From: Candidatus Methanogranum gryphiswaldense
GTDB taxonomy: Archaea; Thermoplasmatota; Thermoplasmata; Methanomassiliicoccales; Methanomethylophilaceae
Direction of reading: 5' to 3'
NCBI GenBank assembly: GCA_019262145.1
Contig: CP076745.1
Location: 1,423,093 to 1,487,092 of the forward strand
Length of the DNA: 64,000 bases
Position 1 is the first letter of the stretch. The number at the start of each line of letters is the position of its first letter. Made by a program: the position numbers and the translations under genes. Shown here piece by piece: positions 54,923 through 62,279 of this stretch. The notes under the pieces are model-generated. The model searched no databases. It saw only the letters and a program-made list of their open reading frames with translations, and was not told the origin of the DNA.

Positions 54923-56038
54923 ATGGCAGAAAAAAAGACCAACGTAGTATTCTGGGAAAACCAGGGACCTGATGATATAATCTACAGGTCAGAGAACGAT
55001 GACCTCAGAACTATCACCTCTGTGACAGTTCCAGAACACGCAGTAGCCCTTTTCATAAGGGATGGAAAACTCGAAGGCGTGCTCGAACCTGGCAGACATG
55101 TGATCACCTCGGCAAATATCCCCTGGCTGACCAAACTGTACAACATGGCGCTGGGTTACAAAGAAACCCCATTCAAGGTTTGGGTAGTCTACATATCATT
55201 GAAGATCTTCAATGGAAAATGGGGCATCAGAAGCATGATGAAGGCCGCCAATGAATATCAGGTCCCAATCACGCTTATGGCCAACGGTGACTACCAATTC
55301 CGCATAAACGACGTATCTGTGTTCTACACACAGGTGTTAGGCGGAATGACCCAGTACACAACAGGCAGCATCAACTCATTCATGAAGAGCTTCATCAATG
55401 AACAGATCATCCAACAGTTGACCTCGATGTTCTACATGGACATCATGAACAACATCGAGAAAGCATCGACGAGCACGAAAATACTCATCGAACAATACTT
55501 CACTCAGAGAGGAATAGAACTTCTGGCACTGAAGATCAACGAAGTTGCTACCACTGAAGAAGAAAAACAGAAAGTATTCGAATATCTCCAATTCAGTAGC
55601 TCTAAAGGAGAATCGTTCAAGAAATACGAGGTCATGGATAGGATGGCCGATGCGATCGGAACATCCCAAGGAGGCGCAGCAATGGGTACTGGAATGCTAT
55701 TGTTCCCACAGATGTATCAACAGCTTCAGCAACAACCGGTTCAAGGTGTACAGTCACAGCAACAGTCCCAGGCACAAAAAGTCATGTGTCCTGCTTGCGG
55801 ATCCCTCAACGACTATCCGTACAAATTCTGCAACAACTGCGGACAAGCATCACCCATGATGAATCGCACTCAGCCGAGCCCTGCTACTACAGTTGCTGCT
55901 CCGGCACCAGCACAAAATGGTGCACCGGCGAATGACTCTCCAAAGGCATTCAAGATCTGTCCATACTGCGGACATGATCTTAGCGGATTGCCTAAGGTAC
56001 CTAAATTCTGTCCGTATTGTTCTGAACAACTAAATTGA
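54923..56038 (+). CDS. SPFH-domain zinc-ribbon protein (YdjI/virion-core-like)
   Basis: 371 residues. Residues ~10-230 form an SPFH/band-7-like domain of the YdjI type: VVFWENQGPDDIIYRSENDD at the start, then HAVALFIRDGKLEGVLEPGRH. A Gln-rich linker leads to two zinc ribbons near the C-terminus: CPACGSL...FCNNCGQ and CPYCGHD...FCPYCSEQ. Bacillus YdjI has the same SPFH-plus-ribbon plan and works with the PspA homologue YdjF at the membrane. Last gene of the operon, followed by a strong terminator. Confidence 0.87.
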   Translation: MAEKKTNVVFWENQGPDDIIYRSENDDLRTITSVTVPEHAVALFIRDGKLEGVLEPGRHVITSANIPWLTKLYNMALGYKETPFKVWVVYISLKIFNGKWGIRSMMKAANEYQVPITLMANGDYQFRINDVSVFYTQVLGGMTQYTTGSINSFMKSFINEQIIQQLTSMFYMDIMNNIEKASTSTKILIEQYFTQRGIELLALKINEVATTEEEKQKVFEYLQFSSSKGESFKKYEVMDRMADAIGTSQGGAAMGTGMLLFPQMYQQLQQQPVQGVQSQQQSQAQKVMCPACGSLNDYPYKFCNNCGQASPMMNRTQPSPATTVAAPAPAQNGAPANDSPKAFKICPYCGHDLSGLPKVPKFCPYCSEQLN

Positions 56039-56044
56039 GCTTTA

Positions 56045-56077
56045 TGGCCGGCTCACGCCGGCCAATTTCATTTTTTT
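56045..56077 (+). terminator. Terminator of the SPFH operon
   Basis: TGGCCGGC/GCCGGCCA perfect 8-bp stem with a TCAC loop (56045-56064), followed by seven T at 56071-56077. Confidence 0.8.
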
Positions 56078-56159
56078 GGCAAACACCGACTACATATCGT
56101 ATTTATGATGTCAGCACGCATTCATTTTATACTCACATGACAATAGAAAAAGGATTACT

Positions 56160-57632
56160 ATGACCGATGTGGAATATGGAGATAAGTATGCTGTATTCAT
56201 CACCGATACAGGAATAAAATTCTTGACAAACGAAGTAAGTCTCCAAATTATGGAACTCTTAACACGTTCTGGAATGACCGTCACCGAGATCTCTGAATTG
56301 TTAGGACAGCAAAAAACATCCATACAATCAAACATGAAAAAACTTGAAAGATGGGATTTCATTTCATCTTACATTGATGAGAACGACAAAAGAAAGACCG
56401 TATATGTACCATCATCAGTAAAAATACTCTGCCCGGTAATACCATCGCTGGACATTGACTCCGTCGAAAAAGATATCATTGACACGATAAACAAAGAAAA
56501 TGAACAGTACAGGGGCATAATACTGTTGATGATCATTGAAGCCATGAAACTTGGAATAGATCTGAGCCCGTTGATGCTGAGGGGCGGATCACTTTTAGCA
56601 AAATATGCTGGAAAGGACTTTAAGAACATGGATACGGGAACACTTCTTCGTACAATGGAGAAATATTTTGCAGAGGCCAAATTCCCAACAACAGAGTTGT
56701 CGTTTAAAAATGGAGACCTGCACGCAAAGATACACATGGACCGTAATCTAAAAAAATCGTTGATGATGACTCATACGATGATCCTCGGGTATATGATGGA
56801 GGCAATAAGCCTCAATACTGGCGTTAGATACTGTCTAGGATATGTCAAAGAGGACTCAGATGGTATAACACATGCAATGATAACGCCGTATATCGGCAAA
56901 ATATCAAATGGAACTATAATTGATGATATGATCAAAGAGGATACCTACAGCGGATGGCCTCTATCCATATACTATGTGAATGGAAAATCAGTGCTTTTTG
57001 GAAATGAAGTACAGGTCAATATACTTCGGACATTAGATAAATCACAAATGTCCCTAAAAGGATTATCGAACAGCCTCAATATCCCGCCAGTAACTGTTCA
57101 TACCAACATGAATAAACTCGTAGAATCAGGCGTCATCAAATCGGATGCTGCTAGATCATCCAAGTATGTACGTTATGGTCTATCCGGAGAACCGGCAATA
57201 ATTGCTACAGAAAAAGAACCTCGTCTCAGGATAGAGATGGATGCATTATTCAAAAAATACGCAAATAGCCCATCCCAATACTACAAAGCGTTATTCAGAT
57301 ATGTCAACCACTCTTTTCGCCTTGTCGGATTCGACATAAGCAATATAATCAGACACATAGGCATGAACATCTCCGATTCAACGATAGAAGATGACCCGAA
57401 TATCTCTGCCATGGAATTCCTGAACACCATGTGTGAAAAGAACATGGGCCTCGGATTCAAACCATCTATAGTGACGTATGTACCACTTACTATCATACTG
57501 GAGCGTGATGGCCAAACTCTGAGTGAATTTAGATTCATAAAACCCTTCTATGAAGGCCTGTTTAAATTCGGACTCCTAAAACTTACGGGTGATGACTACA
57601 ATATAAGATTCCCCTTCGTTGGTAAAAAATGA
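56160..57632 (+). CDS. Internally duplicated winged-helix regulator
   Basis: 490 residues built from two similar halves. Each begins with a short strand and a winged helix: ITDTGIKFLTNEVSLQIMEL...NMKKLERWDFI (about 15-70) and VNGKSVLFGNEVQVNILRTL...NMNKLVESGVI (about 278-335). After each HTH comes an alpha/beta domain of about 160 residues, resembling a V4R-type or other sensor fold, with similar openings (YRGIILLMIIEAMKLGIDLSPL versus YYKALFRYVNHSFRLVGFDISN). The monomer could thus bind DNA like a dimer. TATA-like ATTTTATACTC lies about 30 bases upstream. It is followed by a palindrome array. Family not named; DNA-binding role well supported. Confidence 0.75.
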   Translation: MTDVEYGDKYAVFITDTGIKFLTNEVSLQIMELLTRSGMTVTEISELLGQQKTSIQSNMKKLERWDFISSYIDENDKRKTVYVPSSVKILCPVIPSLDIDSVEKDIIDTINKENEQYRGIILLMIIEAMKLGIDLSPLMLRGGSLLAKYAGKDFKNMDTGTLLRTMEKYFAEAKFPTTELSFKNGDLHAKIHMDRNLKKSLMMTHTMILGYMMEAISLNTGVRYCLGYVKEDSDGITHAMITPYIGKISNGTIIDDMIKEDTYSGWPLSIYYVNGKSVLFGNEVQVNILRTLDKSQMSLKGLSNSLNIPPVTVHTNMNKLVESGVIKSDAARSSKYVRYGLSGEPAIIATEKEPRLRIEMDALFKKYANSPSQYYKALFRYVNHSFRLVGFDISNIIRHIGMNISDSTIEDDPNISAMEFLNTMCEKNMGLGFKPSIVTYVPLTIILERDGQTLSEFRFIKPFYEGLFKFGLLKLTGDDYNIRFPFVGKK

Positions 57633-57693
57633 AACCATTTCAGTCTTTGATTTTTACCCACACGCCATTCCCTACCGTAGCGTTATGATTTTT

Positions 57694-57766
57694 ATGTATT
57701 TCGTAATATAAATACGAATAACGTATTTTTTTAATACATTTCAACGAAATACATGATTATTCATGT
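57694..57766. promoter_or_regulatory. Dense array of palindromes upstream of a short transcript
   Basis: Three nested or adjacent perfect inverted repeats: ATGTATTTCG (57694-57703) with CGAAATACAT (57745-57754); AAATACG-AATAA-CGTATTT (57710-57728); and ACATGA-TTAT-TCATGT (57751-57766). The half-site GTATTT or its complement AAATAC also appears in AATACATTT near 57733. The array ends about 12 bases before a TATA-like TTATATATA, which suggests multi-site binding by a dimeric regulator. Confidence 0.6.
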
Positions 57767-57819
57767 GAAAAACAAACATTATATATACTCGGAATGTGAT
57801 ATATATTTACAGGAGGCAA

Positions 57820-57924
57820 GTGACGATCGGCAAAATTAATATGTCAAGACACTGCGGCGAGAACAATTCCAAGTTAGGTATGTACTCTAAAGTGAAAGAT
57901 AGGTCGGTTGGCACTTTACACTGA
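57820..57924 (+). CDS. Possible 34-aa peptide within the structured transcript
   Basis: GTG-initiated frame of 34 codons beginning MTIGKINMSRHC and ending VGTLH, with AGGAGG at 57811-57816 three bases before the GTG (closer than usual). An in-frame ATG at 57841 is further away. It is basic and contains one Cys. The overlapping RNA stems and poor spacing make this uncertain; it is an alternative to a purely noncoding transcript. Confidence 0.3.
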   Translation: MTIGKINMSRHCGENNSKLGMYSKVKDRSVGTLH

Positions 57925-57975
57925 AAAGGCAGGCCTTCAGAATTGTTCGCAAGACTCGACTGATGACCGCGACAA

Positions 57976-58020
57976 CCCGATCCTTTGATCGGGACCTTTA
58001 CCCTACAAGGGGGGTCTTTT
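57976..58020 (+). terminator. Double hairpin ending the short transcript
   Basis: Seven-base-pair hairpin (CCCGATC/GATCGGG, CTTT loop) followed directly by a second GACC/GGTC-closed hairpin with an inner CCC/GGG pairing and then CTTTT. Confidence 0.55.
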
Positions 58021-58025
58021 GAGGT

Positions 58026-58586
58026 TCATTCAAAGTAGATTGTTTTTCCTCCCACGACATCAACCTTCAAAAGAGTTTTAATCTTCTGATCGAGTTCCTT
58101 TTCTAAAACGGCCTTGTTCTTTGTTTTCTCAAAAACTATCACGACGTCCACGATCTCTGCACCGATAACATTTTTGAAAGCTGTGATGATCGCATGCATC
58201 GTACCACCTGTACTGAGGACATCATCTACAATGACTACTCTGTCGCCTTTCTTTATACCGTTTATGTACATTTCACATTTAGAATAACCTGTACATTGGG
58301 CGACACTAACCTCACCGGGAAGCCCATACTTCCTTTTTCTTACAATATTCATCGGAACGCCTGTCTTACTTGATATTAGCGTACCTATCGGTATTCCCAT
58401 TGCCTCTGGTGCAATGATATAATCACAATCAAAATCACCAATGGAGATCATGGCATCGGTGACCTCATCGAGAAGCTCTGGTTCTATGCAGGGTATGCCG
58501 TCGGTCAACGGGTGTACAAAATATTGATATCCTTTCATTCCGACAACAGGACATACCTCAAGACTTTCCTTAAGCTTCTCCAACAT
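58026..58586 (-). CDS. hpt: Hypoxanthine/guanine phosphoribosyltransferase, archaeal type
   Basis: 186 residues, type I PRTase. Converts hypoxanthine or guanine with PRPP to IMP or GMP. The PRPP-binding motif is VVIVDDVLSTGGTMHA (about residues 117-132); upstream are IIAPEAMGIPIGTLIS and VRKRKYGLPGE, typical of the archaeal HGPRT group, which is closer to APRT than to bacterial Hpt. It starts four bases after the adenine deaminase stop, forming an operon that turns adenine into IMP via hypoxanthine. The true substrate could include adenine, but an Apt is present at 60314. Confidence 0.85.
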   Translation of the reverse strand: MLEKLKESLEVCPVVGMKGYQYFVHPLTDGIPCIEPELLDEVTDAMISIGDFDCDYIIAPEAMGIPIGTLISSKTGVPMNIVRKRKYGLPGEVSVAQCTGYSKCEMYINGIKKGDRVVIVDDVLSTGGTMHAIITAFKNVIGAEIVDVVIVFEKTKNKAVLEKELDQKIKTLLKVDVVGGKTIYFE

Positions 58587-58590
58587 ACGA

Positions 58591-60240
58591 TCACTCTTTG
58601 ATTAATAGATCTGTGAACTCAAATTTTTCACTATCAAAAAGACCTTTATCGCTCATCTTCAACGATGGAACTACCAGAAGACATTGAAAACCTAATGTCA
58701 TAAATGGCTCCCTCAATGTACATCCACATGATCTGGCCGAAAATATCACTTTCTCTTCCATGAACGAGGCACATTCTGGCGTTTCAGTGCTCATCAGACC
58801 TGCAACAGGTGCAGCGTGATAATATTCCTTGACCCCATCGGTGAAATAATGCCCACCAGATTCAGAGACCGAATTGATAGCGGACGCAAGTAATTCGTAT
58901 GAAGAAGCTACCGCCACCAGATTGTGGGAATCATGGGATATGGATGAGGCAAGTGCACCGTTCTTGAACCCGAATCCGCTTACAAATCCTACCACAGGCT
59001 TAGCCTCCTTGTATCTGTTGATGACCGCCATCAACAAAACATCCTTGTTTGGATCCGGCATGACCACCCAATTATCGGTCTTGAGTTCAACGATCCTTTC
59101 CTTGCTAGCTATCTTTTTATCCTCTACCTGGATCGCTCTCACCTTAACAGATGCGACCTTGCATGGGATGTAAAGGTCCTTTGCCGACAGATCACATTTC
59201 CTTATGTGCGTACCACACGTCATAGGCTGGACCTCGAACAACGCATTACCTGTATCGGCGACCAATTCTCCATCGATATACACTCTTTTGACAGTAAAAC
59301 ACAAAAGATCCGATACGAAGACCATATCCGCGGGACCGCCGACACGTATGGACCCTTCATCGAGATTGTAATGCCTCGCTGGCCATAATGTAGCGGCCTT
59401 CACTGCATTCATCGGGTCCACACCATAATAGACCGCCATCCTCAAAAGTCTGTCCATATATCCTTTGTTCAAACACTGCCCCACATGCATATCATCAGAG
59501 CACAGGAAGAACTCGCGATCCTTGACCGCAGGTATCAGATCCTTCATGTTAGAACATGCGGAACCTTCCCTTACCTGTATCTTCATTCCTTTGTCGGCCT
59601 TTTCTCTAGCCTCAGCTTCGGTAACACACTCGTGATCTGTGGTTATCCCTGCCGCGATATATTTGTCCAGAGCTTCTCCTGAAAGCCCCGGAGCATGTCC
59701 GTCAATGGGTTTTTCTACCTTTTTGGCGGCATCTATCTTGCACATGACTTCATAGTCATCGGCCAACACACCGGGGTAGTTCATCATCTCGGCCAATCCG
59801 AAGATCTCTTTTCTGTGAAGAAGACTCTCGACCTCTTTGGACCCTAATCTTGCACCTGAGGTCTCAAAGGCTGTGGCAGGTACACATGAAGGAACCATGA
59901 ACCTGAATTTCATGGGTGCTCCTTTGGCATCCTGTATCATGAACTCCACTCCTTTTTTGCCCATTACGTTCGCTATCTCGTGCGGATCGGCGATAACGGT
60001 ACAAACCCCTCTTGGGATCGCGGCCTCGGCAAAACGTGAAGGTACCAACAACGAGGATTCTATATGAACGTGTGAATCAATCAGGCCTGGAAGAATATAA
60101 TCAGAGTATTGCTCTGAGGTCTCTTCTATCGATATTACCTTTCCACTTTTCACAGTTATTCTAGCAGGGTAGATCCTATCCTTCAAGACGTCCACTAAAT
60201 TACCCTCGAGTACCTTCGGACCGTTCATATATCGTCGCAT
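58591..60240 (-). CDS. ade: Adenine deaminase
   Basis: About 549 residues of the amidohydrolase superfamily. Deaminates adenine to hypoxanthine and ammonia. Metal motif DSHVHIESS near residue 56-64, followed by VCTVIADPHEIANV, GHAPGLSG, and DDMHVGQCL; the C-terminal domain has GFGFKNGALASSISHDSHNLVAV. ATG 60240 is used because a TTATAC element lies about 25 bases upstream; the in-frame TTG at 60246 is less likely. Divergent from apt with a shared palindrome between, and followed by hpt. Confidence 0.94.
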   Translation of the reverse strand: MRRYMNGPKVLEGNLVDVLKDRIYPARITVKSGKVISIEETSEQYSDYILPGLIDSHVHIESSLLVPSRFAEAAIPRGVCTVIADPHEIANVMGKKGVEFMIQDAKGAPMKFRFMVPSCVPATAFETSGARLGSKEVESLLHRKEIFGLAEMMNYPGVLADDYEVMCKIDAAKKVEKPIDGHAPGLSGEALDKYIAAGITTDHECVTEAEAREKADKGMKIQVREGSACSNMKDLIPAVKDREFFLCSDDMHVGQCLNKGYMDRLLRMAVYYGVDPMNAVKAATLWPARHYNLDEGSIRVGGPADMVFVSDLLCFTVKRVYIDGELVADTGNALFEVQPMTCGTHIRKCDLSAKDLYIPCKVASVKVRAIQVEDKKIASKERIVELKTDNWVVMPDPNKDVLLMAVINRYKEAKPVVGFVSGFGFKNGALASSISHDSHNLVAVASSYELLASAINSVSESGGHYFTDGVKEYYHAAPVAGLMSTETPECASFMEEKVIFSARSCGCTLREPFMTLGFQCLLVVPSLKMSDKGLFDSEKFEFTDLLIKE

Positions 60241-60273
60241 CTGCAATCAAGGATATCTTTATTTTGTATAATC

Positions 60274-60295
60274 GGAGGTTAAAGTTTATACCTCC
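60274..60295. promoter_or_regulatory. Palindrome between divergent ade and apt promoters
   Basis: GGAGGT and ACCTCC arms (perfect inverted repeat) around a 10-base A+T-rich centre that contains a TATA-like TTTATA toward apt. The ade TATA (TTATAC, about 60264-60270) is adjacent. One bound dimer could control adenine salvage in both directions. Confidence 0.55.
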
Positions 60296-60313
60296 AATCC
60301 CTTTCAAGTCGGC

Positions 60314-60838
60314 ATGAAGGACCTTAAGGACTACGTTACGACCATACCCGATTTCCCAAAAGAAGGCATAATGTTCAGGGACATAACCACTCTGATACAG
60401 GACCCCAAGGGTTTCCATTTGGCCGTGGACGGTCTCTGCAAAATGCTCAAGGATGTCGATTTCGATGTTGTATTGGGTTCAGAATCGAGAGGTTTCGTCT
60501 TCGGAGCCCCAGTCGCATATGCGATGAACAAAGGATTCATCCTTGTACGTAAGAAGGGCAAACTTCCGCGTAAGGTCATATGCGAAGAATATGACCTGGA
60601 ATACGGGACCGCCACTCTTGAGATGCACATCGACAGTTTCCCAAAAGGAGCCAAGGTCGTCATCATCGATGACCTGATAGCAACTGGCGGTACCACCAAA
60701 GCTATCATCGATATGGTAGAGAAACTTGGCGGACAAATAGTGAAGATCGCTTTCGTCATAGAATTGGAAGGCCTAAACGGAAAAGACAAACTGAAGGGCT
60801 ACAACGTGGAATCGCTCATCACTTACGAAGGAAGATGA
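60314..60838 (+). CDS. apt: Adenine phosphoribosyltransferase
   Basis: 174 residues. Makes AMP from adenine and PRPP. Segments match bacterial-type Apt closely: DFPKEGIMFRDITTL near residue 13, VLGSESRGFVFGAPVAYA, VRKKGKLPRKV and the PRPP loop VVIIDDLIATGGTTKA. The divergent adenine deaminase competes for the same substrate, and the palindrome between them suggests joint control. ATG 60314 lies about 25 bases after TTTATA, so it is probably leaderless. Confidence 0.95.
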   Translation: MKDLKDYVTTIPDFPKEGIMFRDITTLIQDPKGFHLAVDGLCKMLKDVDFDVVLGSESRGFVFGAPVAYAMNKGFILVRKKGKLPRKVICEEYDLEYGTATLEMHIDSFPKGAKVVIIDDLIATGGTTKAIIDMVEKLGGQIVKIAFVIELEGLNGKDKLKGYNVESLITYEGR

Positions 60839-60891
60839 TAAACCCCAACAACAAAAACCCCTTACTTTTACTTATCACGATGTGGAATAGG

Positions 60892-60963
60892 AGGGCCTGC
60901 CGGGATTCGAACCCGGGTTTTCGGCTCCGAAGGCCAAAAGGATATCCACTACCCCACAAGCCC
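60892..60963 (-). tRNA. tRNA-Arg (anticodon TCG)
   Basis: 72 bases. Acceptor stem GGGCTTG/CAGGCCC, anticodon stem TTGGC/GCCGA around CTTCGGA giving TCG, T-arm GGGTTCGAATCCC. The discriminator base reads T (U73), which is unusual for tRNA-Arg; CCA is not encoded. A TATA-like AAATTAATA lies upstream on the minus strand. Confidence 0.9.
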
Positions 60964-61109
60964 GCGTCACTCATCAACACTTGAGCAGTATTAATTTGTT
61001 GAGTAAGCCGATATTTTCTTGAACAGGTATGCCAGCATGTGATCGCGCATGCGTGGCCTCTAGTGTACGGTGACAAAAACCAATATACTCGAAAACGAAT
61101 GCCGAGATC

Positions 61110-62156
61110 ATGCCAAAGATCGTGATGAATCATGGGGCCGGCGGAGAGGTAATGCAGGAATTCCTGACAAAACATATCATATCCCATTTTCCAAAAATGA
61201 AGGCGGATGTCCCTCTGGACTCCATGGATGATTCAGCGATCGTCGATGATATCGTGTTTACAATAGACGGCCACACTGTGAAGCCACTGTTCTTCCCTGG
61301 AGGGGATATCGGAAAGATATCCGTCTCCGGAACTGTCAATGATATCTCGGTGATGGGAGCAACACCTCTCGGACTGGGTTGTTCAGTCATTATGGAAGAG
61401 GGCCTCGATTTCGACGTTGTGGACAGGGTCATGGAAAGTGTAGGTAAGACCTGCGAGTACTGCGGTGTGCCGGTTGTCACCGGTGATACAAAGGTCATGG
61501 AGTCCGGTGCTATCGATCAGATGGTGATGACCACTTCCGCTATCGGGAAAAGATCCCCTTACTTGGATAAAAACCTACAGATAGCCGCAGAATACAGATC
61601 AGTGGACAACAGATGGTGCACAGACAACAGCGTAAGGCCTGGAGATGCCATCATAGTCTCTGGGTATGTCGGTGATCATGGTGTTGCATTGCTTTCATTC
61701 CGTGAGGGATATGGATTCGAAAGTAAGATAAAAAGCGATGTCGCACCACTGAATAAAATGATCGCTGAAGCACTCAAGGTCGGAGGGATAGTCGCCATGA
61801 AAGACCCCACGAGGGGAGGTCTGGCCAACACACTCAACGAGTGGACCTCCAAATCCAAGGTCGGAATGGAGATCAACCAAACAGACATACCCCTCAGGGA
61901 AGGCGTAGTGAACGCCTGCGACCTCCTTGGGATCGATCCGTTGAGCATTGGAAATGAAGGAAAAGCTGTGATAGCCTGTGTGCCAGATATGGCAGAACAG
62001 ATCGTCAAGGCTCTCAGACGCACCCCCGAAGGAAAGGACGCCACACTCATCGGATATGCTACGAACGGACCTGTTAGAGTAATACTCAAAACAGAGATCG
62101 GCGGTAGAAGGATACTCGAAGCCCCTTCCGGTGATCCTGTACCGAGGATATGCTGA
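61110..62156 (+). CDS. hypE: Hydrogenase maturation protein HypE
   Basis: 348 residues of the AIR synthase-like superfamily. HypE receives carbamoyl from HypF on its C-terminal Cys and dehydrates it to the thiocyanate that becomes the CN ligand of [NiFe] hydrogenase. The C-terminus PVPRIC carries that Cys (C348). N-terminal MNHGAGGEVMQEF, then FPGGDIGKISVSGTVNDISVMGA, and MKDPTRGGLANTLNEW are diagnostic. Other hyp genes are not in the window. Presence fits a hydrogen-using methanogen. Confidence 0.96.
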   Translation: MPKIVMNHGAGGEVMQEFLTKHIISHFPKMKADVPLDSMDDSAIVDDIVFTIDGHTVKPLFFPGGDIGKISVSGTVNDISVMGATPLGLGCSVIMEEGLDFDVVDRVMESVGKTCEYCGVPVVTGDTKVMESGAIDQMVMTTSAIGKRSPYLDKNLQIAAEYRSVDNRWCTDNSVRPGDAIIVSGYVGDHGVALLSFREGYGFESKIKSDVAPLNKMIAEALKVGGIVAMKDPTRGGLANTLNEWTSKSKVGMEINQTDIPLREGVVNACDLLGIDPLSIGNEGKAVIACVPDMAEQIVKALRRTPEGKDATLIGYATNGPVRVILKTEIGGRRILEAPSGDPVPRIC

Positions 62157-62279
62157 CACTTGTCACGCATACTCACTCGATACGCGATAGAACTGGACAT
62201 GCCAACTTTACCTCCGGCACGCTTGATCGGATGAATATTGAAATATATCTGAATCATACGCACCCAACAGGGCACTATT

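Larger units (their letters stand above)
57812..58020 (+). ncRNA. Candidate structured RNA of about 205 bases
   Basis: A TATA-like TTATATATA at 57779-57787 places the start near 57810. The transcript would contain a long stem GAACAATTC/GAATTGTTC (57861-57869 with 57940-57948), an inner stem TAAAGTG/CACTTTA (57888-57894 with 57912-57918), a terminal hairpin CCCGATC/GATCGGG (57976-57993), and a GACC...GGTC hairpin ending in CTTTT (57993-58020). It does not match RNase P, SRP, 5S, tRNA or CRISPR features I know. It may also carry a short reading frame (57820-57924). Confidence 0.5.

Noticed and set aside
57951-57999. C/D box sRNA suggested by CTGATGA near 57959
   Set aside because: Only one box-C-like element is present; no matching box D or C'/D' pair at the right spacing.
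57812-58020. RNase P RNA, SRP RNA or 5S rRNA
   Set aside because: None of the conserved cores (P4 strands, the SRP GGAAG loop region, the 5S CCGAAC loop) is present.
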